Source of the DNA: Rhizobium cauense
GTDB lineage: Bacteria; Pseudomonadota; Alphaproteobacteria; Rhizobiales; Rhizobiaceae
Length of the DNA: 64,000 nucleotides
NCBI RefSeq assembly: GCF_019511525.1
Contig: NZ_JAEUAT010000025.1
Coordinates: 1 to 64,000, forward strand
Reading direction: 5' to 3'
The notes beneath the pieces are model-generated. The model saw only the letters and a program-made list of their open reading frames with translations. It did not search any database and was not told where the DNA came from. The translations under genes were made by a program, and so were the position numbers. This document shows positions 1-7,770 of this stretch, piece after piece; position 1 is the first letter of the stretch; each line of letters opens with the position of its first letter.

Positions 1-914
1 CAGGCTTCGGCACCGCGGCCCTGGCCGCCACCACCTTGGCCGCCGCCGCCCTGGCCGCCGCCGTCTTGGCCGCCGCCGCCCTGGCCACCGCCGCCTTGGC
101 CGCCACCACCCTGGCCGCCACCACCGCGCGGACCGTCACCGTTCGAGGCGTGCTGGCTTCTTGGACCGTCGCCGCGCGGACCATCGCCCTTCGAGCCATG
201 GTGATCCCTTGGACTGTCACCACGCGGGCCATCGCCCTTCGAGCCGTGGTGATCCCTTGGACCGTCACCACGCGGGCCATCGCCCTTCGAGCCGTGGTGA
301 TCCCTTGGACCGTCACCACGCGGGCCATCGCCCTTCGAGCCATGGTGATCCCTTGGGCCGTCACCACGCGGGCCATCGCCCTTCGAGCCGTGGTGATCCC
401 TTGGACCGTCACCACGCGGACCATCTCCCTTCGAGCCATGGTGATTTCCGCGCGACCCGTGGTCCTTGGAACCATGATGATGGCGTCCCCCTCCTTGATG
501 GCCACCGCCACCATTTCCGCCACTGCCTTCCCCGACGCCGCCATTTCCACTGCCGCCTTCGCTGCCCCCGGAGCCACCAGAGCCCTCGCCCGTGCCGGCG
601 CTTCCGCTACGACCGCCGCTTCCATTGCTGCCGCCACTGCCGACACCGCTGTTGACTGCGCCAGAACCACCACCATTTCGGCTCTCGGAGGAGTTCGTTG
701 CGGTCCGCCTGCCTCCCGACACTCGGTCGCGATGGTGATCGGGGTCGGCAAAAGGATTGAGATTGATGGATGCTACCGGCCCGCACAATCGCTCCTCGAT
801 CGTACCTGGCCGCACCACCTGACAATTGAGCCTCTGGCTCTGTGCAGTTGCAAGGCTGGTTCCGGCAAGAAGAAAAGCGAAGCCGGCAGAAATCGTCAGC
901 AAGTCTTTACGCAT
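1..914 (-). CDS. Exported glycine-rich repeat protein (3' end outside window)
   Basis: Reading the minus strand from the ATG at 914 gives an open frame of about 304 codons that runs off the window edge. The start follows GGGAG ten bases upstream. The protein begins with a signal peptide (MRKDLLTISAGFAFLLAGTS, cleavage probably after ATAQ), then a short stretch with two Cys (NCQVV, RLCGP). A Gly/Ser/Asn-rich section follows, then a HHGSKGDGPRGDGPRD-type 16-residue unit repeated five to six times, and finally (GGGGQ)n repeats up to the edge. The two Cys near the N-terminus could form a disulfide. Function is not recognised; low-complexity composition suggests an exported, surface or matrix-associated protein (inference). 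The plus-strand frames over this stretch are artefacts of the repeats. Confidence 0.72.
   Translation of the reverse strand, partial: MRKDLLTISAGFAFLLAGTSLATAQSQRLNCQVVRPGTIEERLCGPVASINLNPFADPDHHRDRVSGGRRTATNSSESRNGGGSGAVNSGVGSGGSNGSGGRSGSAGTGEGSGGSGGSEGGSGNGGVGEGSGGNGGGGHQGGGRHHHGSKDHGSRGNHHGSKGDGPRGDGPRDHHGSKGDGPRGDGPRDHHGSKGDGPRGDGPRDHHGSKGDGPRGDGPRDHHGSKGDGPRGDSPRDHHGSKGDGPRGDGPRSQHASNGDGPRGGGGQGGGGQGGGGQGGGGQDGGGQGGGGQGGGGQGRGAEA
12..125. repeat. 15-bp GGGGQ-encoding tandem repeat
   Basis: Units of the form CTGGCCGCCGCCGCC recur about seven times and encode GGGGQ on the minus strand, one copy having D in place of a G. The array is part of the glycine-rich gene and probably continues towards its C-terminus outside the window. 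Confidence 0.85.
151..486. repeat. 48-bp tandem repeat inside the glycine-rich gene
   Basis: A 48-bp unit starting TGGTGATCCCTTGG recurs at 199, 247, 295, 343 and 391, with degenerate copies flanking at about 151 and 439. Each unit encodes 16 residues on the minus strand, so copy-number change would keep frame. There are no unique spacers between units, so this is a coding tandem repeat and not CRISPR. Confidence 0.93.
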
Positions 915-932
915 AGTTACTCACTCCCACAG

Positions 933-948
933 TTAACAGATCGTTAAC
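933..948. promoter_or_regulatory. Perfect CtrA-type box TTAA-N7-TTAAC
   Basis: TTAACAGATCGTTAAC matches the alphaproteobacterial CtrA consensus TTAA-N7-TTAAC without mismatch and reads the same way on both strands. It ends 19 bases before the glycine-rich gene's start codon. A site this close to the start could act as activator box or repressor depending on the transcript start, which I cannot place. The match is seen; binding is inferred. Confidence 0.6.
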
Positions 949-1114
949 GATGAGATTTATACATTGCTAATAAAGTAAAAAAAAGAATACTACTCGTAAG
1001 TCAGCCCTAGGCCGTTAGTATGTAGTTAATCTTTAAAATATAAAATTCTAATTAAATAAATCAACATAAAGTGTATAATTGACCGTCCAGCACTCAGCCG
1101 AAGGGATGCTATCG
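949..1114. promoter_or_regulatory. AT-rich divergent promoter region
   Basis: This stretch between the divergent glycine-rich and protease genes is strikingly AT-rich compared with the rest of the window (runs of A and TTTAAAATATAAAATTC). It most likely holds promoters for both directions. No gene is visible. Confidence 0.45.
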
Positions 1115-1702
1115 ATGCGAGCCTTTGCAGCTTTCGCAGCGTTCACACTTGTTTTCACACTGTCTTTGGGTGAGAGCTATGCAGGTTCCCCTCTTCGCGC
1201 GTCACGCTCGATCGGAGCGCCGATCGGCTTTCCGTCGGCATGTGCGCGCTTTTCATGGCTGTGCGATAACAGCAGCGGTCGCGAGATGAGCGACGAGGAG
1301 GCTATGTCTTTGCTTCAAAAGGTGAACAGGCAGGTCAACGCTGGCGTCACGCCAGCGACGGACGTACAAACCTCGGGAAAATCCGACTACTGGTCGCTCC
1401 CCATTAACAACAAGGGCGACTGTGAAGACTATGCCTTGCTGAAGCTGAAAACGCTGCTCGGCGCCGGCCTTGCATCCAACAAGCTGGCACTTTCGGTGGC
1501 CATTGACCACAGAGGCAACAACCATGTCGTCCTGCTGGTACGACTGAAGTCGGGCGACTACGTGCTCGACAATCTGGCAACCAAAGTAAAACCATGGGGG
1601 AGCACAGGATATACTTTCCTGGCAAGTCAAAATTTCAATAACAGGAGCGCGTGGCGAGTAACCCTGGCCGGCCCGAGGGCAGGCCAATTTTCTGGAACAT
1701 AG
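1115..1702 (+). CDS. Transglutaminase-like cysteine peptidase (BTLCP family)
   Basis: The 195-residue product is an exported protein of the bacterial transglutaminase-like cysteine proteinase family common in rhizobia. It has an N-terminal signal peptide ending near ESYAG. The catalytic Cys lies in GDCEDYALLK, the His in NNHVVLLVR and the Asp in YVLDN, giving the Cys-His-Asp triad in order. The start at 1115 is preferred over TTG 1079 and ATG 1106 because AAGGG sits nine bases upstream and the signal peptide begins directly. In other bacteria such proteins (LapG-like) process surface adhesins; that role here is inference. It is divergent from the glycine-rich repeat protein, a possible but unproven partner. 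Confidence 0.82.
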   Translation: MRAFAAFAAFTLVFTLSLGESYAGSPLRASRSIGAPIGFPSACARFSWLCDNSSGREMSDEEAMSLLQKVNRQVNAGVTPATDVQTSGKSDYWSLPINNKGDCEDYALLKLKTLLGAGLASNKLALSVAIDHRGNNHVVLLVRLKSGDYVLDNLATKVKPWGSTGYTFLASQNFNNRSAWRVTLAGPRAGQFSGT

Positions 1703-1756
1703 TAAGCCAAGCAGTATCGCCCAGAGCGGGAGAGACTTGAACCCTTCACCGAGTGC

Positions 1757-2017
1757 CTAGTGGACGGAAGGGTCCTCCTCTTCCAAGAACGTCCTGATCC
1801 CTTCGCGCGCCACAGTCGCCAGAAATTCATCAAACGCCTCGCGATCGGTCGCAAAAGGCTGCTCCCATTCGATCAGGTCCTCGTGCTGGGTCACGACCTC
1901 CATCTTCCAGTCACCGTTCGTGCCGGCCGGTCGGAAGATGTCGACGAGTACCGTCACGCCATCATCTGTAAACTCGCCTGCGAGCTCGGAATGTTCCAGT
2001 TTGGGTTTCTTTGCCAT
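1757..2017 (-). CDS. Small conserved-type hypothetical protein, 86 aa
   Basis: The frame from ATG 2017 encodes MAKKPKLEHSELAGEF... with an acidic C-terminus (EEEDPSVH). It is soluble, without signal peptide or membrane segment, and its codon use looks like the neighbours'. A longer frame starts at 2071, but the 2017 start removes a poorly structured extension. I recognise no catalytic motif. It resembles short uncharacterised proteins of rhizobia in style only. The large plus-strand frame covering it is a shadow. Confidence 0.6.
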   Translation of the reverse strand: MAKKPKLEHSELAGEFTDDGVTVLVDIFRPAGTNGDWKMEVVTQHEDLIEWEQPFATDREAFDEFLATVAREGIRTFLEEEDPSVH

Positions 2018-2306
2018 TCTCAAATCCGATCCGTGATTCTGTCGAGCAATCTTAAGCTGGTGATGGGACACCTGCCATCATGCATAGCCAGCAACGACGG
2101 ACAAAGGCCCGAAGCCGAGGTCACCGCTGCCTGCAATATGTGGAAATTATTTCCAAACACCGACCTGAAGCCGATCCTGCACGTTTTGCTTAGATCTGGT
2201 AGCCCGGCTCTTTTCAACACCGATTTTGCGGTCTTCAATATCACTCGCGGCAAGTCTCCGATTCGGGGTACTGCGCCGGCGAGTGCACGAAACCAACCTG
2301 GAACGC

Positions 2307-3617
2307 ATGGATTTGCAGCAAACAGCCCGCTCAACCACTTTGTGGCGACAGGCCTGCGTGTGGCTGTTGCTGTTGCTGTTGTTGCTGACGCCAGCACTGA
2401 TCAACGGCTTTCCGTTGGTGATGGACGATTCAATCGCCTACTCCGGCGAAGGCGTTGGCTGGATCCGATCGAACACCGCCGCCGTTCTGATCGCATGGCC
2501 CTACCGGCTGTTCGGCTACTGGGCGCTTCCACTTTTCAACGCGACGCTGACAGCAACCGCTTGGCTGCTTTTATGCCGTGGTTTCTCACCGTCGGCCCCA
2601 TTCGTGCTTGCACTACCTGTGGCGCTTTTGAGTCTGCAGCCGCTCTATGCCAGCGCCGTCCTCGTGGATGTCTGGTTCTTCTCGGCCATCGCCCTGCTGA
2701 TCGTCGCTGTCCGCTGGAGGAGCCCGTTCCTGGCCATGGTGTCGGGTATCCTTCTGTCTGGCCATGCCAGCGGATTGCTGCTCATCCTGCCATTCTCGTT
2801 GCTCGCCGCCGTAGCATTTCGCAATCTGCGGGTGCTCGCCATGCCGGCACTGGCCATCGCAACGCTGCTGGTTGTCAACACTGCCCTGGAACACAAGTAT
2901 TTCCCGGACGTCCCACGGCTTGGGCAGACGTTCCTCGCCTCCCGACTCTTCTCGATTCACCCTGAGCTTCTGACCCGCCAGTGTGAGCGGTCGGGAGACA
3001 CCACGCTGTGCGCGGCGGCCGATTATGTCGTCCGGCTGCAGACGGATCCTGCCAATGCCGGTCGCCGCGATTTCTTCTGGGATATTGCCCGTCAATTTCC
3101 GCAGGGTTTCCAGCTGAGCCACTTCGAACAGCAGCATGCCCGCCCGATCATCATGGACGGTCTGACCTACAAGCCGATGGAGACCGCGAGCGTTGTGGCC
3201 GGCGACTTTCTGAGCCTCTATGTGCCCGATACGACACTTGATTTCATTCCGGTTCTGACCGAACCCATGCCCGACGGCTTCTACCAGTCCGCACAGCCGC
3301 AGGGCCTTTGGCAGAACGAGGCGGTTCGCGGTCTCTGCACGGTTCTGCGCTACGCGCTGTATCTCTTGACCGCCATCGCTACTCTACGAGGTTGGCAGTG
3401 GCTGACACGCGATGAGCGGATCTGGATCATTCTGCTGCTTATGCTTAGCCTCGGAAACGATCTCTTGTTTGCGATCATCTCGGGACCGCCGGACCGTTAT
3501 CACCATAGGATCCTGCCGCTGCTCGGCCTGATCGCGCTGATAGCCATCAGCGCCATTCGTCGTAGCCGCGCCACGACGTCGTCAACATGCCGACGTCTAG
3601 CCCCGTCCGCCTCCTGA
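2307..3617 (+). CDS. Polytopic inner-membrane protein of unknown function
   Basis: The product from ATG 2307 is 436 residues, with a long hydrophobic segment at residues ~15-32 (WLLLLLLLLTPAL), several more membrane segments between ~60 and 190, a mainly polar periplasmic-looking section ~195-335 (containing LTRQCERSGDTTLC with two Cys), and further membrane segments near the C-terminus. An acidic pair follows the first segment (VMDDSIAYSGEG), a pattern seen in GT-C-type glycosyltransferases, but I cannot assign that family. The start is chosen because the frame upstream (from 2226) lacks membrane character; the ribosome-binding site is weak. No operon partner is evident. Confidence 0.7.
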   Translation: MDLQQTARSTTLWRQACVWLLLLLLLLTPALINGFPLVMDDSIAYSGEGVGWIRSNTAAVLIAWPYRLFGYWALPLFNATLTATAWLLLCRGFSPSAPFVLALPVALLSLQPLYASAVLVDVWFFSAIALLIVAVRWRSPFLAMVSGILLSGHASGLLLILPFSLLAAVAFRNLRVLAMPALAIATLLVVNTALEHKYFPDVPRLGQTFLASRLFSIHPELLTRQCERSGDTTLCAAADYVVRLQTDPANAGRRDFFWDIARQFPQGFQLSHFEQQHARPIIMDGLTYKPMETASVVAGDFLSLYVPDTTLDFIPVLTEPMPDGFYQSAQPQGLWQNEAVRGLCTVLRYALYLLTAIATLRGWQWLTRDERIWIILLLMLSLGNDLLFAIISGPPDRYHHRILPLLGLIALIAISAIRRSRATTSSTCRRLAPSAS

Positions 3618-3753
3618 GGTGACCTGCTGAGAGTGCGCTGCGGGAAGTTCAATGGAGGAGAGCCAAGTCACAGGCTCGGCGAATGCTCCTGCAAACCTGC
3701 GTCACCCGCGGGAGAAAGCTCGAAGTTCCAGAAAGAAAAATGCGTCATTTGAC

Positions 3754-3830
3754 TGGTAGCGGAGGAGGGATTTGAACCCCCGACACAAGGATTATGATTC
3801 CTCTGCTCTGACCTACTGAGCTACTCCGCC
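3754..3830 (-). tRNA. tRNA-Met (CAT), elongator type
   Basis: On the minus strand the sequence starts GGCGGAGTAGCTCAG and ends CTCCTCCGCTACCA, with a 7-bp acceptor stem (first pair G-U), a D-arm containing AGCTCAG, an anticodon stem-loop with CAT (3794-3796), a GGTTCAAATCC T-arm and an encoded CCA. The body matches elongator tRNA-Met of alphaproteobacteria and lacks the features of tRNA-Ile2 (CAT), the substrate of TilS. Confidence 0.93.
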
Positions 3831-3939
3831 ACTGGTCAACGGTGCCATTCGCGATGCGGCGGCCCGTGGGATGAGCGGCTTATAAGGTGCGCTTCGGCTT
3901 TGTGTCAAGCGCATGATCGAGAAAATACCACAGGCTTTT

Positions 3940-5139
3940 TCAGGCAGCCACCGGGCTCGCAAGCAGCGCCTTCAACGAGGCCTCCGCGGCGGGTTCCCGC
4001 TCGGACCGTTCGATGAAACCGCCGCCGTAGACGCGGGCATCGTCGCCAGGTGCCGAATAGAGTGCACAGGCCTGGCCGGGTGCCACGCCCGCTTCGCCGA
4101 TTGCGAGATCGACATAGATGCCTGTTGCGTCGGCATGCAGGACAGCAGGCGTCGGCGCGCGCGTCGAGCGAACCTTGGCAAAACACGCAAAGCCCTCGCC
4201 GGAGGCCGCATCAACAAGAGGCTCGTCCCCGAGCCAGTTGACATCGCGCAGGTAAACGCGATGCGTTTCGAGTGCCTCCTTGGGCCCGACGATCACCCGC
4301 CGGGATCGGGCATCGAGGTAGACGACATAGAGTGGCTCGCCGGTGGCGATGCCAATGCCGCGACGCTGTCCGATAGTGTAGTGCAGGATTCCCTCGTGCT
4401 GGCCAAGCACACGACCATCAAGGTGGACGATCTCGCCCGCGAGCGCCGCGTTCGGCTTCAGCTTGTTGATAATGTCGGAGTATTTGCCCTGCGGCACGAA
4501 ACAGATGTCCTGGCTGTCCGCCTTCTTGGCGACGACAAGGCCCATCTCTTCGGCAAGCTTGCGGGTCTCGGCCTTCGGCAGGCCGCCGAGCGGGAAACGC
4601 AGATAATCGATCTGCTCCTGCGTCGTCGCAAACAGGAAGTAGCTCTGGTCACGATCGGCATCAGCAGGACGATAAAGGGCGCGGCGACCGGCATCGCCGG
4701 GCGCCGGATTGGGCCGCGAGCGGATGTAGTGGCCGGTTGCCAGCGCGTCGGCACCGAGCTCCTTGGCGGTCGCCAGGAGATCCGCGAACTTGACCGTCTG
4801 GTTGCACGAGACGCAGGGGATCGGTGTTTCGCCGGCCACATAGCTTTCCATGAACGGGTTGATCACCGTGTCACGGAACCGCTTCTCGTAATCGAGAACG
4901 TAGTGCGGAATGCCGAGCGTCTCGCAGACACGACGGGCATCGTCGATATCCTGTCCGGCACAGCAGGAGCCGGCACGATGCACGGCCGCGCCATGATCGT
5001 AGAGCTGCAGCGTGATGCCGAGCACGTCGTAGCCCTGGCGCTTTAGAATACCTGCCACCACGGAGCTATCGACGCCGCCGGACATGGCGACGACAACGCG
5101 GGTATCTTCCGGCTTCTTGTCAAAATCCAGTGTGTTCAC
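3940..5139 (-). CDS. mnmA: tRNA-specific 2-thiouridylase MnmA
   Basis: This 399-residue enzyme adds sulfur to U34 of tRNA-Lys/Glu/Gln in the cytoplasm, using ATP and a persulfide relay. The PP-loop motif SGGVDSS lies near residues 20-26. The two family cysteines are visible in CVSCNQ (~residue 104) and DICFVPQG (~residue 210). The GQRRGIGI segment typical of the central domain and the C-terminal beta-barrel follow. Length is within the family range, with a short N-terminal extension common in rhizobia. It is transcribed towards the tRNA-Met gene and no other operon member is obvious. Confidence 0.96.
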   Translation of the reverse strand: MNTLDFDKKPEDTRVVVAMSGGVDSSVVAGILKRQGYDVLGITLQLYDHGAAVHRAGSCCAGQDIDDARRVCETLGIPHYVLDYEKRFRDTVINPFMESYVAGETPIPCVSCNQTVKFADLLATAKELGADALATGHYIRSRPNPAPGDAGRRALYRPADADRDQSYFLFATTQEQIDYLRFPLGGLPKAETRKLAEEMGLVVAKKADSQDICFVPQGKYSDIINKLKPNAALAGEIVHLDGRVLGQHEGILHYTIGQRRGIGIATGEPLYVVYLDARSRRVIVGPKEALETHRVYLRDVNWLGDEPLVDAASGEGFACFAKVRSTRAPTPAVLHADATGIYVDLAIGEAGVAPGQACALYSAPGDDARVYGGGFIERSEREPAAEASLKALLASPVAA

Positions 5140-5342
5140 GGGTGGCTGCCAATTCTTAAGCTTGTCATCATCCGCCCATCATATCCGGCGGATTTCATGT
5201 GGTCCGCGCGGGATCGGCCGCCAGACTTTCGTTGGCGAGGATATAGAAAGGATTGGCTGCGGGCGCAAGAGGTGGAGAATCCGCCGCTGCCTGAGAGCCA
5301 TTTCGCTTCATTCGGCGGTGTCCGGCTCCTGGGGGCCCACAC

Positions 5343-6755
5343 CTAGATCGCCGCGGTCAACAGCTTCCAAGCCATGCCCGCCGCCGCACACCCGAGCAAT
5401 GTGGGGATGACCGACAGCCTCAATCGGAAGATCGCAACCGCGGCAGCGACGCTGAGAATGAGCGACGGCAGCGCCAACGACGACCAGACCGGCAGTTCGA
5501 TCCACAACGGGCCGAGCCGATGAACCCGCGCTTCGGTGAACAGGAAGTGCAAGCCGAACCAGATGGCGAGGTTTAGTATGACACCGACCACGGCCGCTGT
5601 GATGGCCGACATCGCGCTCGCGAGTGCCACGTTTCCCCTGAGCTTTTCGATGAACGGCGCGCCGAGGAAAATCCAGAGAAAGCACGGTACGAACGTCACC
5701 CAGGTCGTCAGGATCGCCGCCAACGTGGCCGCCACCATCGGATCGAGGGTGCCCGGATCGCGATAGGCTCCCATGAAACCGACAAACTGGAGGACCATGA
5801 TCAGCGGCCCCGGTGTCGTCTCCGCCATGCCGAGCCCGTCCAGCATCTCCGTCGGCCGCAGCCAGCCGTAATGTTGGACGGCTTCCTGCGCGACATAGGC
5901 GAGGACTGCATAGGCCCCGCCGAAGGTGACGACGGCCATCTTGCTGAAAAAGACCCCGATCTGCGTGAAGACATCATCTGCGCCACGGAAAGCATAGAGC
6001 AGCAGAAGCGGCCCGAGCCAGAGCGCCAGCAAGCAGGCCGACATCTTCAGCGACCACATTAGGTTTGGCCGGGCATGCGCGGGCGTTTCCTCGCCGAGCG
6101 CGGAGTCGGCGTCGGCAAGGACGCGACCAGCGGCGGCTTTGTGGCCGGTGCCTCCTTCGAAAAGCTTCGACCCGGATTTCGAACCCACAAAACCGATGAT
6201 CGCCGCTGCCAGAATGATGAGCGGGAACGGGACGTGGAGAACAAAGATCCCGACGAACGCAGCAACGGCGATGGCGACCATGGCCGGGTTGCGGAGTGCC
6301 CTTCCCCCGATCCTGATGACCGCCTGGACAACGACAGCGAGGACAGCGGCCTTCAGGCCGAAGAACATGCCCTCGATGGCATCCACGTTTCCAAACGCCA
6401 CATAGACATAACTAAGGGCAAGTATGGAGAGAAACCCGGGCAACACGAACAAGAGGCCGGCGACGAGCCCGCCAACGGTCCTGTGCATCAACCAGCCGAT
6501 GTAGATGGCGAGCTGCTGCGCCTCGGGACCCGGCAACAGCATGCAGTAATTGAGAGCGTGCAGAAAGCGGTGCTCCCCGATCCACTTCTTCTCGTCGACG
6601 ACGATCCTGTGCATGACGGCAATCTGCCCGGCCGGCCCCCCGAAGCTCAGTGCGGCCACGCGTACCCAGACGCGCAGGGCTTCGCTGAAGGGAACACTGT
6701 GGCTCGCTGCACCCACCGTGTCCTTACTGGGCGCATCAGCAACGACGTTGGTCAT
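5343..6755 (-). CDS. chrA: Chromate transporter ChrA (two-domain type)
   Basis: The 470-residue inner-membrane protein has two homologous CHR halves. The N-terminal half carries ALSFGGPAGQIAVMHR and PGPEAQQLAIYIGW; the C-terminal half carries VTFGGAYAVLAYV and ETTPGPLIMVLQFVG. About ten to twelve membrane segments are apparent. Long-chain CHR proteins export chromate. The start codon lies one base after the stop of the chrB-like gene, so the two are co-translated. The strict pairing with a ChrB-type gene supports chromate resistance over another anion role. Confidence 0.95.
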   Translation of the reverse strand: MTNVVADAPSKDTVGAASHSVPFSEALRVWVRVAALSFGGPAGQIAVMHRIVVDEKKWIGEHRFLHALNYCMLLPGPEAQQLAIYIGWLMHRTVGGLVAGLLFVLPGFLSILALSYVYVAFGNVDAIEGMFFGLKAAVLAVVVQAVIRIGGRALRNPAMVAIAVAAFVGIFVLHVPFPLIILAAAIIGFVGSKSGSKLFEGGTGHKAAAGRVLADADSALGEETPAHARPNLMWSLKMSACLLALWLGPLLLLYAFRGADDVFTQIGVFFSKMAVVTFGGAYAVLAYVAQEAVQHYGWLRPTEMLDGLGMAETTPGPLIMVLQFVGFMGAYRDPGTLDPMVAATLAAILTTWVTFVPCFLWIFLGAPFIEKLRGNVALASAMSAITAAVVGVILNLAIWFGLHFLFTEARVHRLGPLWIELPVWSSLALPSLILSVAAAVAIFRLRLSVIPTLLGCAAAGMAWKLLTAAI

Positions 6756-6756
6756 C

Positions 6757-7572
6757 TCAGCCTCCCTTCTTCACGGAAGGCCAATTGTGAGTTTCCTCGG
6801 TTGCATCCCGGCACCAGCGATAGAAGGCATCGTAGAGCGTCATACCGGCCTCCAGCTGTTCGAGGTCATCGGCGAACATACGCGAAAGCCCGAGCGACGC
6901 TGCCAGCAGTCCGGCCGCCTCGGGAACGAGGTCCAGTCTGGCGGTGTCCGCCGCCCGGACGATTGTTGCGAGCCGGAGGAGCGGCGGGGACTGAAGGCCA
7001 AACTCCTCTACCATGATATCGAAGGAACAGCGCTCGCCGCGGTGGCTCCAGAAGACATCCTCGATGTCGAAGGGCACTGCCCCGAAACGGTCTCCCACCA
7101 TCAAGACTTCCGACGCCGGAACGAACAGAAAGACCGCGGACGGATCCACGAAACGGCGGATCAACCAGGGACAGGCGATGCGGTCGATCTTGGGGCGAGC
7201 ACGGGTCACCCACACCGTTCGGCCTTTTACATCGCGAGGCGGCAGCTTGTCCTCCGGTACGGCTATCCCGCCTGCCTTGGTCCATGCCACAAAACCGCCC
7301 TCGAGCGTTTCGGCCTGCACGCCCATGAAACGAAGATGCGCCGCGACGCCGTGGCTAAGCTTCGCGCCGTGGTGGCAGATGATCACAGCCGGGCCGTGAA
7401 CCTCGGCGCCCCATCGGTCCACATCCTTGAACGGTTTGCGAACCGACCCGGGAATGAGGCGAGGATCCTCGGAAAAATCCTCTTCATTGCGCACATCGAT
7501 CAAGGCCGGCGCACCCGGCGTGCCGATGAGGCGACTCAGTTTATCGGTCGAGATTTCGGTAAATGACGGCAT
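6757..7572 (-). CDS. chrB: Rhodanese-ChrB fusion, chromate resistance protein
   Basis: The start at 7572 has GGAGGGA eight bases upstream; the frame extends further 5' but without a better site. The 271-residue product has two parts. Residues ~1-105 are a rhodanese domain (ALIDVRNEEDF, then the active loop CHHGAKLSHG with a candidate catalytic Cys). Residues ~115-265 are a ChrB C-terminal domain (TRARPKIDRIACPWLIRRF, FDIEDVFWSHRGERCSFD). ChrB proteins act as chromate-responsive regulators or accessory resistance factors. Classical ChrB has a different N-terminal region, so the rhodanese head may give sulfur-transfer or redox sensing (inference). It is the first gene of the chrB-chrA operon. 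Confidence 0.88.
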   Translation of the reverse strand: MPSFTEISTDKLSRLIGTPGAPALIDVRNEEDFSEDPRLIPGSVRKPFKDVDRWGAEVHGPAVIICHHGAKLSHGVAAHLRFMGVQAETLEGGFVAWTKAGGIAVPEDKLPPRDVKGRTVWVTRARPKIDRIACPWLIRRFVDPSAVFLFVPASEVLMVGDRFGAVPFDIEDVFWSHRGERCSFDIMVEEFGLQSPPLLRLATIVRAADTARLDLVPEAAGLLAASLGLSRMFADDLEQLEAGMTLYDAFYRWCRDATEETHNWPSVKKGG

Positions 7573-7770
7573 CGCGCGTCCCTCCGTTCTATCGGGTTTG
7601 TTGGACGCGACTCTTTGGCTGACGCCTCGTGGGGTGATCGCGACCCCATGGGTGTATGATCCACGCCGGGTATGGGATGTCAATAGATTCCCGCCATCGT
7701 TACCGGCGTTGCGGAGGGAGGAACCAGCGAGGCGTTCGGGCAACAGGCTCGACTGGTTCCACAACGAGTC

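Noticed and set aside
151..486. Regularly spaced repeats that could suggest CRISPR
   Set aside because: Units are contiguous, without unique spacers, multiples of three and inside a coding frame.
36..947. Long plus-strand frame rich in Ala, Val and Thr (and a second one at 161-655)
   Set aside because: Both are antisense translations of the 48-bp and 15-bp repeats; the minus strand has signal peptide, ribosome-binding site and sensible composition.
1760..2965. 401-codon plus-strand frame
   Set aside because: It overlaps the small minus gene and the membrane-protein gene in another frame and has no coherent family or membrane pattern.
3754..3830. tRNA-Ile2 (CAT), as the TilS substrate
   Set aside because: The body matches elongator tRNA-Met (GGCGGAGTAGCTCAG...CTCCGCTACCA), not tRNA-Ile2.
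3913..5046. 377-codon plus-strand frame opposite mnmA
   Set aside because: Antisense shadow of a well-supported gene; Arg/Asp-rich composition typical of GC-rich antisense frames.
3754..5342. Genomic-island attachment site at the tRNA
   Set aside because: No integrase and no repeat of the tRNA 3' end is visible nearby; mnmA follows directly.
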